From NCBI GenBank assembly GCA_944739405.2, contig OX123199.2:9413898-9477897 (forward strand): a stretch of 64,000 nt of DNA. Reading direction: 5' to 3'. The DNA is from Euclidia mi. Its lineage: Eukaryota > Arthropoda > Insecta > Lepidoptera > Erebidae. The position numbers and the translations under genes are program-made. The notes under the pieces are model-generated. The model was given only the letters and a program-made list of their open reading frames with translations, searched no databases and was not told the DNA's origin. Shown piece after piece: positions 34,712-45,677 of the stretch; position 1 is the first letter of the stretch, and each line of letters opens with the position of its first letter.

Positions 34712-34920
34712 GTTAAATAGAAGAGTTTGTTTGGTTGAACGCACTAATCTCGGGAACTACTGGTCCGATTTGAATCATTATTTTTGTTTTGGATAGCCCA
34801 TTTATCGAGCAAGGTTAAGGCTATTAATCATTGTGATGTTATAATATAAATCACGCTATGAGCCATGGCAGCAGAGCAATAGCCTTAAATAAAGCGGGTG
34901 TAAGCGCGGGCTAATCTAGT
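34712..34920 (+). mobile_element. Helitron-like element (Lep1 type), block A
   Basis: It runs from GAAGAGTTTGTTTGGTTG through CTAATCTCGGGAACTACTGG and TTTATCGAGCAAGG to GCGCGGGCTAATCTAGT (34916-34920). The block B orthologue is 60378-60586. Confidence 0.75.
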
Positions 34921-35491
34921 ATTTATTAAAATCAATGAGTAACCTCTTTTTACCAGTTGCAAAAACAGCTTTTTTACGCTTTTTCCCGCTTGCACTCGTT
35001 ATTTCTTTAAACAATTTGTGGTCTTTAAAACAGAATAAGCAAGTGTTTTATCGAAGGAAACTCGATAATGTTAGATACTGTGCTCTACATTTTAAACTGC
35101 TAGAGATGCCTGTGAAACGGCAACATAATAATATAGGACCTGAACATGATACCCTTTTAAATTAATTACGTGTACAATATACGAATGCAAGTTACTGGAG
35201 ATTGCAAAAAGCTGGTAAAGTTCTAGCGCAGGCTATCGATACTTCTTAATATATATAAATCTCCTGTCACGATGTTTGTTCGCGATGGATTCCTAAACTA
35301 CTTAACCGATTTTAAATTAAATTGGCACACCGTGAGCAGTCTGGTCCAACTTGAGAGATAGGATAGCTTAGATCTTTAATTATAGTCGCAATTTTATTTT
35401 ATTGCAAATTATTTGTCTATAATTAATTGACAGTCACAATTATCTGTTAACTCCAAAAGATTCTCACAGATGTCGATAATCTTATATTAAT

Positions 35492-36058
35492 AATTTCGTC
35501 AAGGAGTACATCGAAACCTTACCTGAATAATAAAACATTAAAAAATAAAGATTTCGAGTCGACAACATATATCCGCAAAATTCGGATTGTCGAGTATTTT
35601 GTTAAATTCTAATGGTTCTGACAGACAAATCACAGTCGCCATATTGGCTCTATGATATTGGCCCAAGTTTGCTTTGTACTAAGTAGTTTGTATGTGTAAA
35701 TACTTTTTACAGTTATATAGTATCCGCCCAATAAAGGAGATTTGTGTTACCCCGAATATCTATCTATACTATAATAATTTCGGCAAGGAGTACATCGAAA
35801 CCTTACCTGAATAATAAAACATTAAAAAATAAAGATTTCGAGTCGACAACATATATCCGCAAAATTCGGATTGTCGAGTATTTTGTTAAATTCTAATGGT
35901 TCTGACAGACAAATCACAGTCGCCATATTGGCTCTATGATATTGGCCCAAATTTGCTTTGTACTAAGTAGTTTGTATGTGTAAATACTTTTTACAGTTAT
36001 ATAGTATCCGCTCAATAAAGGAGATTTGTGTTACCCCGAATATCTATCTATCTATACT
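35492..36058. repeat. 284-bp tandem direct duplication inside the Helitron
   Basis: AATTTCG(T/G)CAAGGAGTACA starts at 35492 and 35776. The copies differ by only a few bases and a TATC repeat. Each ends in a Helitron 5'-like CTATCTATACTA. Confidence 0.85.
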
Positions 36059-36239
36059 AATATAATAAAGCGGAAGAGTTTGTTTGTTTGTTTGTTTGTT
36101 TGTTTATTTGTTTGTTTGTTTGTTTGTTTGAACGCGCTAATCTCAGGAACTACTGGTCGGATCTGAAAAATTATTTTTGTATACGATAGCTTAGTTATTC
36201 CGGAAGGCTATAGGCTATATAACATAACGCTTCGACCCT

Positions 36240-36655
36240 TTGGGGCCGGGCAAAAGGCTAAAAAGTCTAAAAGATAATAGGCGCAAAAATAATTTGTGTA
36301 TTCGAAAAGCTAATACTGCCCTCTTATGGAATAGCATGTTTTGTCTAGCTCCAAAGATTTATAACAAGATACCGGAGGCATACAAAGAATTAAATTTAAA
36401 ACTTTTCAAGAAAAAGCTTAATATGTTTTTATGTGAAAGATGCTATTATTCGATTACCGATTTTCTAAATGACACGTCTCAAAATGTTTTTAATTGATTT
36501 TATTACTTTTAATTATTTTTTATTTTTTTATCCATGAATTTTTGTACGCCGATAGTATTGGCAAGACACAGCGTTGCACTGTACTTTTATTTGTAAGATC
36601 TTTTTATTACCTGTGTTTAACAAAATAAATATAATTTGAATTTTGAATTTTTTTT
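36240..36655 (+). pseudogene. LINE 3' end captured in the Helitron
   Basis: An 80-aa C-terminus (NTALLWNSMFCLAPKIYNKI, then PEAYKELNLKLFKKKL and CYYSITDFLND) ends at 36497. It resembles Jockey/CR1-type ORF2 ends. A 3' UTR and a T/A-rich tail follow to about 36655. On both sides are partial Lep1-like Helitron cores (36050-36235 and 36660-36790). Confidence 0.65.
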
Positions 36656-36845
36656 TTTTGGCTAATCTCAGGAGCCAGCAGTCGGATTTTGTAAATTGTT
36701 ATTGCCTATGATAGCCCAATTATTCCGAAAGGCTATAGGCTATATAAAATTACGCTGCATCTTTTAGGGGCCAGACAAAAATGATAAAATGGTCAAACGA
36801 GACGGGGGAGGGTTGGGTCAACGGCAAAAAAAGGCTAAACGAATA

Positions 36846-38125
36846 GGATACAACCTACCTATATGGGTATCGTTTTCGAGATTTCCGGGACGCTGATTAA
36901 TAATATGAAATTTATTTTGTGATCCAAGATGGCGGACGGGAAATCAAAGATGGCGGATGAGAAAATTTTAAAAATCAATATGGGGATCGCCTTCGATATT
37001 TTAAGGGGTGGGGAATCGAAATATACCATCTATTTCGTGATCAAAGATGGCGGAATGGAAATCAAAGATGGCGGATAGGAAAAATTTTGAAAATCAAAAT
37101 GGGTATCGTCTCTGATGATTTAAGGGATGGAGAATCTAAATACAACATCTACTTCGTGATCAAAGATGGCGGATAGGAAATCAAAGATGGCGGACGGGAT
37201 TTTTTTAAAGTCGATATGGCTATCGTCTCCGATATTTTAAGGAATGGGGAATTCAAAAACAACATCTATTTCGTGATCAAAGATGGCGGATGGGAAATTT
37301 AAAAAAAATCAATATGCGTATCGTCTCCGATGTTTAAAGGGATGTGGAATCCAAATACAACATCTATTTCGTGATTCAAGATGGCGGATGGGAAATCAAA
37401 GATGGCGGATGGGAAAAATTAAAAAAATCAATATGAGTATCGTCTCTGATGATTGAAGGGATGGTGAATCCAAATACAACATCTATTTCGTGATCAAAGA
37501 TGGCGAATAGGAAATCAAAGATGGCGGACGGGTTTTTTTTTAAAGTCGATATGGGTATTGTCTCCGATTTTTTAAGGAATGGGGAATTCAAAAACACCAT
37601 CTATTTCGTGATCAAAGATGGCCGTCGGGAAATCAAAGATGGCGGATGAGAAAATTTTAAAAATCAAAATGGGTATCGTCTCCAATATTTAAAGGGATGG
37701 GGAAACCAAATCCATCATCTATTTCGTGATCAAATATGGCGGATGGGAAATCAAAGATAGTGGATGGGAAAATTTTAAAAAACCAATATGGTAATCGTCT
37801 CCGATGTTTTAAGGGATGGCGACTCCAATTAAAACATCTATTTCGTGATCAAAGATGGCGGATGGGAAATCAAAGATGGCAAATGAAAAAAAATTTAAGT
37901 CAATATGGGTATCCTCTCCGATGTTTTAAGCTATGAGGAATGCAAATACAAAATCTTCTTCGTAATAAAAGATGGCAAATGGGAAATCGAAGATGGCGGA
38001 TGGAAAATCAAAGGTGCCGGATGGGAAAATTCTATTAAATCAATATGCGTATCGGCTCCGCCGTTATAACGCATGTGGCATTCGTATATAACATCTGTTT
38101 CGTGATCAAATATGGCAGATGGAAA
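36846..38125. repeat. Minisatellite of 117-119-bp units with doubled AAGATGGCGG motifs
   Basis: There are about eleven units. Each holds ATGGGTATCGTCTCCGATG, TTTAAGGGATGG(G)GAATCC, CATCTATTTCGTGATC and then AAGATGGCGGATGGGAAATC once or twice. Motif starts: 36926/36947, 37044/37065, 37163/37184, 37280, 37378/37399, 37497/37518, 37615/37636, 37735 (decayed), 37852/37873, 37969/37990, 38109 (decayed). Doublets are always 21 bp apart. The one unit without a second motif is 98 bp long, exactly 21 bp shorter. Confidence 0.9.
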
Positions 38126-38517
38126 ATCAATATATTATTATTTTATTGAAATTATTATTATTAGGTTTTTGATATTCGATGCAGATAATGGCTATGTTAA
38201 GCGGATACGTCTACTACGGAACCCTTCATGGGCGAGTCAGACTTGCAATTTATTTAATTATTTAATAGCCCAATGAGTAATTTTATCATATCACTAGATC
38301 AGTTATCTGCCCCTATCACTCATATACCACGTCCGCATCTTCAGTTAGTTTTTCTACCCTAGAAATAATTTATACGGCAAAACAACTTTGCCTGGCAATT
38401 AATAGATTAAACACTGATCTTCTTGGTAACTTTGTTCTGAATTCTTTGGAGAAGAGTTAAGTAAGAAAATGAAAAATACTTTAAAAAAGCGAGACGGAGT
38501 TCGCCGGGACAGCTAGT

Positions 38518-38716
38518 TATATTATAAAGAAGAGCCGAAGAATTTGTTTCCTTCAACGCGCTAATCTCAAGAACTACTGGGCTAATTTGAATCATTATTT
38601 TTGTGTTCTAGCCCATTTATCGAGGAAGTCTATAGGCTATATAACATCACGCTATGAGCCACGGGAGGGGAGCAGTAGCCCTAAATAACGCAGGTGTAAA
38701 CGTGGGCTCATCTAGT
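38518..38716 (+). mobile_element. Helitron-like element (Lep1 type), block A
   Basis: It begins TATATTATAAAGAAGAGCC directly after the CTAGT of the preceding Helitron and ends CTCATCTAGT (38712-38716). The block B orthologue is 60895-61101. Confidence 0.75.
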
Positions 38717-38991
38717 GCTTGTGATAGGGAAGCAACCAAAAACTAGGCTACTTGTCGTACATGTAGTAATCGCTTGAAACATCAAATAAGGAAAGTGGTT
38801 TTGATGAATTGTGTTACATACAAGTTACTTGGAGCCTCAAGGTTTTCTATAAAATGATCGTCGATTATTTTATCGTTATTACTCGGAGTTGCGTGTTAGG
38901 TTGGACTTAGAGGCGTCTAAGTCCGACCTGTGTGATTCGTGATGCATAATTTGTCAGCTATATGTAACATCAAGACAAGGGGCCGGGTTTG

Positions 38992-39418
38992 CCCTCCTGT
39001 GGGATCTTCACCTTGTCGTGGTAGGGAGGCTCAGTAACCGTGGCTTGGACACCCACGGTGAAGCTAAGCGGGATCCGGGAGTGGAGGCTCCACGTGGCCT
39101 TGTGTGAGGTCTACGAAGGATGCGTCCAAGGGTGACGGACGGCGAGCACTGGAGCTGCTCCCCGTCCGCCAAAAGGTATGAAGGCGGTGGCGTAGTGTCC
39201 GCGCCGCCTCCCAAGTAGCATAATAAGACGGGGCCCGCCAACACCAACGGCGGGCCAATCCCGGGCGGGGTCACGGAAAAGTATGCTATCCGCGAATCGC
39301 ATGACCCCGCCACCACACGGGACCCGTAGGAACACCGCGATGGTTTTAATGGGTATGCCCCGAACGCCTTAAGGGGAGAGCCACCACACACCTCCTCAAC
39401 CAGTCCCAAGCCCGCTCG
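38992..39418 (+). mobile_element. GC-rich retroposon relative of 9838-10321 (block A)
   Basis: It shares the first 90 nt (GGATCTTCACCTTGTCGTGG, AACCGTGGCTTGGACACCC, GAAGCTAAGCGGGATCC) and the GGGCCCGCC...GGCGGGCC hairpin with the 484-bp element. P2 and P4 of the proposed ribozyme fold remain pairable with G-T pairs (GGATCTT with GGGATCC), but P1 has one mismatch. The 3' part present in block B (61817-62058) is missing here. Confidence 0.6.
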
Positions 39419-40551
39419 ATAACATTTATTGCTATTACATTTATTACTAACTTAATCTGATACTAGTTGGCATTTCCTTCCATACGACAGGTCCGAATTA
39501 ACCTTTTATATTCATCTAATGGGCAGTAATAAAAAGAATATTAGTTTCCTTTTAGATCGTTGGAATATAAATATAAGATACGTTTTGCCTTTGATAGCAT
39601 TTTGTTTTTGATATTAGTTTCCTTGTTTATACTATCGGAAAATAAATATAAGATACATTTTGCTTTTGATGTAATATTTGTAATATCAACGTTATTACAA
39701 GTGTTTTATCTCAGTCTATAAATAAATCTGATGCAAGTGCTCGGCTTAATTGTCCGCTGAGACGGCAATCGAGGATGATGACAAATGTTCAACGTACTTA
39801 TGAAAGCTTGAAATTACATGAAGGTATTGTTCTGCTGCGAAGGTACAAAATGAAATCTTTTGCACACTATATTGTATATTTTTTCATTTATAGAGCTTTG
39901 CTTATAAAGTCACGTCGCATTTCACATCTACCTTATTCGCATCGCCTCAACTAAAATTGCTGATTTCGTTACTACCTAATAAGTGTTATGGAAAGGAAAA
40001 AATAGTGAAATTGCTAGGTTTATTTAAAAAACACAGAGTACATTGAAAAATCATATTTACCGCAATTTTTTTCTGTCTATAAGATCAGTGGATATGAAAA
40101 TAATTCACTTCGCTACTAAATTACCGTGCCGCCTTTGCGAAAGCCTTTCCTTGACTTTTCTGATTCTGCTTCACATTACTGATATACGAAAATCCAAACT
40201 TATATAATAAAGCTCAAGATTTCGTATATTTGTTCGGTTTAACGTGCTTAACTCCGGAACTACTGATTCTATCTATATATTAAATACGTGAAGCTAAATT
40301 TTGTGATCCCTTTTTAAGACAAATGCGCGAATGAAGAATTAAGAAATTTGGCACACTTATGTTTACATGTAGAAGAAGGTCTGCCGAATGCATATTTTTT
40401 TGAAAATAAGCGTTACGTATACAATTAAACATTTGCCACACGCACAAACACACACGCATGACATATACGTATACAGTAATACTCCCCTTTCAAACCGGAA
40501 AGAGATTAAATATTTTTTTCTTTTGTTCAAGGTTTATCCTATTCTGCCTAA
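39419..40551. other. Unassigned duplicated sequence (block A end)
   Basis: It matches 62059-63188. A Helitron-like stub (ATAATAAAGCTCAAGATTTCG, then GTGCTTAACTCCGGAACTACTG) is at about 40203-40270. No gene is seen. Confidence 0.45.
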
Positions 40552-41424
40552 TAGATTTTATATTTGACATTAAATTTACCTCGGTATATCTTTATTTACT
40601 AATTAAATGTATACATACAAGTATTAAGCATATTGTATTTTTTAGATTGTCATTATAAATTTCTGACCTTATATAGGTAGATTATATAACTTTTCTGACA
40701 AAGTGAAAAATCACAAAATTTATATGCGTAGAAAAAAAACACAATAACATTGCATTGTCGAAAAAGGTTTGAATGCGGAACAGCGCGGAAAATTTTGATT
40801 TCAGTAGGCAGCGATAGCTGAGTGGAGAGACCGACAGACTGCTACGCAGAGGGTCTCGAGTTCGAATCCACGGCACGCACCAATGACTTCTCGGAGTTAA
40901 GTGCGTATCAGTGGCGTAGCGTGGGTTTTTGCCGCCCGGGGCCGTTCAGCAATTTGCCGCCCTCTTTTTACCCCAATGTTTCTGCAGAAGTGTAATGTTT
41001 TGCGGGTTTTGGTATGTTTGTATGTTTATAAGTATGTCATTTAATTTGGCTAATACACCCTAAACGGCTTAAAGAATTAAAAAAATATGTTGTCATTTGA
41101 TTCGTCTCCATTGCACGAATATCATAGAGCATAGGGTATAATCATTTTACGGCAAAATGTGGCAGCTCTCAGCGGTGTCAATGAGTAGCGCTCGGCAGCG
41201 GTCGTTTATCTGCTGCAATATATAGCCTAGTCTAGGCCTAGACGGCTTAAAGGATTTTAATAAGTTAAATTTCGATGGATTTCCGTCATCACTAGATGCT
41301 TTGATGTTTTTAAGAGGTGGGGATGGCTTCAGTTTAGTGGTGCGTCAGTAGGGCACTGTGGTCGTAGGTACTAAGTCCAATTGTTCTGTCTGTCCGCGAG
41401 GTAAACAAGAGTAGATAAAACCTT

Positions 41425-42640
41425 TCAACCTGCTCGAGAATCTGCGTTGCGGCCATCTGCCATCGTAGTGTCGTTTGATTGTGTCGCCTCAACTGAAGAG
41501 TGAAGATTCATGATCCCCGGGGTTTTCTCGATCGCAGCCTCGATGGCTCGAGTGTTAGAGGGTCGGAGGTCTCTTCGCGTAAGCTTTCGTAATTGTCGTT
41601 TTACTTCCCGTCCTTCCGGCGAAGACAGCCGACAGAATGGCAGCTCACATCCTTTTCTCATTAGTTCGAGAGTCTCGGCTGGCTCTTTAGACTTCTTGTT
41701 TTTTTTTTCTCTAAGCGGAGCAGATCTTTCGAGACGAATCTCTTAGTATCGTCAGCACTGTGGCCGCCTTCTGCTTAACGCTGTCAGTGGGAGGGGCAGT
41801 GTAGGTCTGAGAGTAGGCTTCAATGACTAGGCCCTTTCAGTTATGAGGTTTACATTAAGAGGGCCTCGTACTCGTTGGTGATCAATTCAGATATTTATCG
41901 TATTGATCACCGTCTTTAAAACACCTTTCGGTCTTCGTGATGTAGTCTTTCATCTTGTTTGTCACATTATCGCGGTTTCGCCAAATCCACTGCCTTTGAG
42001 GCTTCTTTTTACAAAAGTTCATTAAGAAAATCCCTTCTGCTACGAGGAAGTCAACTAGCATTAGGTCCTATGATTCTCGTGCACCACGCCGTGGGCTCCG
42101 ATCTTCGTTTCGACGCGTTCTTGTACTTCCACTTTCGCGTCGAAGTACTGAGCTTTAGTCTTACTAGGTACTGTCTTAACAGTGTCCTGGTACATGGCCT
42201 CAGCCATCTCGTCAGAGTGAGTTGAGTTCGGCACATATAATTGCATTATCGCCTTTAGGCGATAATGCAATTATAGCTCTATTGGCGAGTTTAGGTACGA
42301 GGTACGAGGTACGACAGGGTCGGCACACTACCGACTACCACAAACTGTTTCTCCCGACCAGGAAAGCCATGCCACCACAAGAGAAGGTCGCCTTCTCGAT
42401 GGTAGCAAAAGTCACCTGACTCTAGAGTCACTATGTCCTCCCCCTGACTTCAGACTTCTGTTAACCCCAGTATGTACCATTTTATGTGACTTAATTGTAC
42501 CTCGAGCTCGGCGAGGTGTTCCTTTGCTGTAGAATACGTTCGTTTAAGGTCGCAAGGTATACAGTTTAATTGATTTTGGTAGGCTGCAGAGGCTCGGTAG
42601 TCTTGATGAAGACCGCAGGGCGGAGCTTCTCGCACCGGTG
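41425..42640 (-). pseudogene. RTE-like LINE remnant inside the hAT
   Basis: On the minus strand, the endonuclease start is ELEVQLSHIKWYILGLTEVR with GEDIVTLESG (42560-42400). Then come LYVPNSTHSDEMAEAMYQD (about 42238-42180) and, after a gap, LRKLTRRDLRPSNTRAIEAA (41600-41540). The order matches RTE endonuclease to linker. Many frameshifts and deletions are present. A 40-bp palindrome interrupts the endonuclease at 42236-42275. Confidence 0.55.
42236..42275. repeat. Perfect hairpin, 19-bp arms, 2-nt loop
   Basis: TATAATTGCATTATCGCCT (42236-42254), TT, then the exact reverse complement (42257-42275), within the decayed LINE endonuclease. Confidence 0.9.
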
Positions 42641-43452
42641 ACGTTGCTGCCCGTCACCGGTTATTAGCATTTACTCCTACTCCTTATTTTCGCAATCTAT
42701 GACCGGGAGACTTGCCCAGGAGGTGGCAGTGTCATGGGGGCGCCAAAATCATGTTACGCCATAGAATCAAAAATTTGAACTACTTGGAAAACTGTTGGGA
42801 GGGGGCGCCATTATCAAAACTTGCCCCGGTTCGAAAAAACGTAAATCCGTTACTGCTGCATACATCGCACACAGGGGTGGCTCGGCCCTACTCATAGCAC
42901 GCTTGCATTGCTAAACAAAAACTACGGATTAACTTGACAAAATTAAAAAAACATACCCTTAGGTATCCGAAACAAGTCTTCACGTAATGAAAATGAGGAT
43001 GATTTTGTTCACAGATATAAATAGTATTTTGTTTTCGATTGTTGTTTTGTTCGGGAAAGCCCGGCCCTTTCCTAGATCCTACAGCGCCCGCGCTGCCGTG
43101 CGGTCCTACTTGGACCGAGTCAGTGCGCGCGTATAGGTTTTTTTTTCGCGGGCTCTTTTGCCGCCCCCTTAAATGTGCCGCCCGGGGCCATGGCCCCCCC
43201 GGCCCCCCCCCACGCTACGCCACTGGTGCGTATTAAAATTGTTAATTATTATCGCTTGCTAAACGGTGAAGGAAAACATCGTGAGGAAACCTGCATGTCT
43301 GAGAGTTCTCCATAATGTTGTCGAAAGACATGTGGAGTCTGCCAACCCGCATTTGACCAGCGTGGTGGACTATGGCCTTACCCTTCTCATAGTGAGAAGA
43401 GGCCCGTGCCCAGCAGTGGAACAGTATAAAGGGCTGATGATAGATGATGAAG

Positions 43453-44071
43453 GTAATTCTTACTGATTGTGAATATAAAATAGTTTTTTAATTCTGTAAT
43501 TTATTTGTGAATTAGAGGGAAATAATAATTTTTCATCTATCGGTTTTATGTGTCAATGTGAAATTGCTGGTATTGGTAAGTTTCCAGTGTTTCTCATATT
43601 TTAAAAGTTTGTTTATAAAGTACAACTGGTCGTACTGTAATAGGGTTGTGACTTGTGTACTGTCTAACACCAAGTTTTGTAGGCGTGGCAGTTTTGTATG
43701 GATATTGGGTAGTAACCATATCAAAGGGCCGCATGTATAAAGCCTTTCGTATTGTATGGCGCTGAGTGTTGGGCCAGAAGATGGATGAGAAACGCTTGCA
43801 AACTATGTCACATGTTATGTTATGTTATGTGAAATCGTTTGGCATGGTGAGGAGATGGTTTGTATGTAGGTAAATAAGTGATGAATATGAAAGTAGAGGG
43901 GATAAAAGGAAGAGGAAGGGCAAGTAAAAGACAGGAAAGATAGGAGGAAATGTATGGACTGCGAGAGGATGGATGTGTTCTTAGAAAGGAGTAGATGACG
44001 AGCGATAGGGAAGTATGAGCAGAAGGATTTACTGCGCTGACCATTGGGACCAGGGCAATATAATGACATGT
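43453..44071. other. Unassigned spacer (also 48319-48937)
   Basis: It is purine-rich on the plus strand around 43850-44000 (repeated GAGG/GGAAG) with a TATGT repeat at 43810. No gene is supported: the 60-84-aa frames are identical in the two units because the DNA is copied. Confidence 0.45.
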
Positions 44072-45677
44072 TTAATTGTGTCCGTTGATTGTATGTTTAT
44101 TTATAAAGTCCCCCGCGACCCAGGATCTATGCATATTGCGGGAGTTGTCTTTTAAAAAAAACAATGCACTAAAATTATCAAATGCAAGCACGGGTATCGA
44201 TCTTTCATCGAATCTTGCTGAAAATAGAGGTCGAACGTGCCTGCAATAGAATGTACGAGGGAAATTAATTGACTCCGCGTTAAACTTGGCACTTGAAGAG
44301 AGTTCCGTTTCTTTTTTCTCACACTGTTCGTACCTTAATAATCAAATTACAAGAAACTGACCGTTGCTCAGAAAAAAATAGGTCTCAGTTTAACTTGCGG
44401 GCATTTCCTTATTATGAGTAAATATTATAAATCAGCTCCTTGCTATTATAATAAATATTAACGTTCGAAAAGGTATACTCTAATCCAAATTAAAGTTATT
44501 GATACTAACTCCTAACTACATATTTTATATTACCTATGCGAAAATAACTCTAACGTTCCGTTCGTTACGTTTCCTACGTTTTTACCGCTACAGCGCTGTA
44601 CAGATTTAGATGTAATAGGCTACTTTTTGTCGCTAGACTATTACCAACTTCATATTTTGTTTGTTATATTCTGAATTTCGAAGAGTCCCGCTTTGATACG
44701 ATAAAATGGTTACTCATCATAACTGATTAGTCACCGACTATACCTACATAGAAGCGTCGCTAGCGTAGGTCAAATACCCTAGCTTACCTGCAAATAGTTA
44801 CTGCCTCCTATGTCTAAGGCTATAGGGTTCTATTTCGAACAGCATTGATGGTACACAGGCTTAGCCTGATTGATGGTAGGTATTAGGCTACAAGCACTCA
44901 AAATCGAAATGTATGTTAAATCACTCGCCAGTTTTCAATGATTGGCAAATGAGAAGATCACAAATTCACAATTGGGTTCACAAATCGAATTCACTTACAA
45001 AATAAAATACACTCAACAAAACTTAAGACAACTTTACAGCAATAGGCTCGCCTCCTTTTCCGTGGAACCTACAAATTAATAACAAGGCGAAATGAGGGTG
45101 TAGTGCTACATCTACGACTACCCCATAGGGGATACAGGCGTGTCTTTAAAAAAAATGTGTTTAAGTTGAACTTTGATAGCCTGTCTAGGGGTGGTCAATA
45201 ATAAATGAAAATAAATAGAAATATAAATAAAATAAATATATAAAAGAATAAGATTGCAGCCCTTCGTGATGCTACATCAGCTTAGCTCTAGCCCATACAG
45301 CTTTTGTACATAAAAAGCTCTTCCGAATTCTTCTAATTTATGTAAACGGCATAGAAATGAGACGGTTGGATTATATGCCAAGATTCGGCGTATAATTTAT
45401 CAAGACTCAATACACTTTTAAAGTTCTTAAAATCTTTACTTATTCTATATTACGGAGCTACCTTTAGCACTGTTATTGATAATATCATTGAGATCCATGC
45501 CTGTTTTGTAAGAGAGAGACTATTAAAAGTTCAAGCACATGCGATTCTCTCGAAACCATATATTTTGGCAACATAAATACATAAACAGAAGTGGAAACCA
45601 TTCACAGCTGATTAGATATTCGAGTGTGCAGCAGGCATTCATGATGATCCGGTCCGGTTTCGGTCACGGCGACCGCT

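Larger units (their letters stand above)
35244..38517 (+). mobile_element. 3.27-kb composite Helitron present only in block A
   Basis: The site in block B (near 60895) reads GATACTTAATATTATAAAG. In A it is GATACT, then TCTTAATATATATAAATCTC...CGCCGGGACAGCTAGT, then TATATTATAAAG. TC at the 5' end, CTAGT at the 3' end and no target duplication are Helitron hallmarks. The cargo, in order, is a 284-bp unit in tandem, Lep1-like segments, a LINE 3' end, and a minisatellite of about 1.3 kb. There is no Rep/helicase ORF, so it is non-autonomous. Confidence 0.65.
20718..40551 (+). repeat. Block A of a large direct duplication
   Basis: It is collinear with block B (48938-63188) from TTAATTGTGTCCGTTG to CCTATTCTGCCTAA. 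The shared sequence differs by about 1-3% in the stretches I compared by eye. Block A is 5.6 kb longer because of four insertions (27092-28848, 29739-30443, 31114-31924, 35244-38517) against four smaller extra segments in B. The first 3.7 kb is also matched by 44072-47811. Confidence 0.9.
40909..43225. mobile_element. hAT-type element, 2,317 bp, non-autonomous
   Basis: The termini CAGTGGCGTAGCGTGGG and CCCACGCTACGCCACTG are inverted, with an 8-bp duplication GTGCGTAT on both sides (40901-40908 and 43226-43233), which is diagnostic of hAT. The subterminal regions have GCCGCCCGGGGCC-type motifs. There is no transposase frame. The interior instead holds an RTE-like LINE remnant on the minus strand. 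The last 281 bp were re-copied at 47812-48091 by the tandem duplication. Confidence 0.85.
40807..43452 (+). mobile_element. tRNA-derived SINE, split by a hAT element
   Basis: The head at 40807-40880 (GGCAGCGATAGCTGAGTGG with A-box; GAGTTCGAATCC as B-box) and body to 40908 resume after the hAT at 43226 (AACGGTGAAGGAAAACATCG, GACCAGCGTGGTGGACTATG, GTGCCCAGCAGTGGAACAG), ending GCTGATGATAGATGATGAA. The intact SINE would be about 330 bp. The head is nearly the same as the tRNA-like block in the foldback arms at 7801-8737. Confidence 0.85.

Noticed and set aside
36846..38125. CRISPR array
   Set aside because: Units are direct repeats of about 118 bp without unique spacers in an animal genome. It is a minisatellite.
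41425..42640. hAT transposase inside the 40909-43225 element
   Set aside because: The readable fragments match LINE endonuclease and linker sequence, not hAT transposase, and all frames are short and broken.
43815..44069. Paired 84-aa and 74-aa minus frames repeated at 48681-48935
   Set aside because: Their perfect conservation comes from the 4.87-kb DNA duplication, not from selection. The composition reflects a purine-rich tract.
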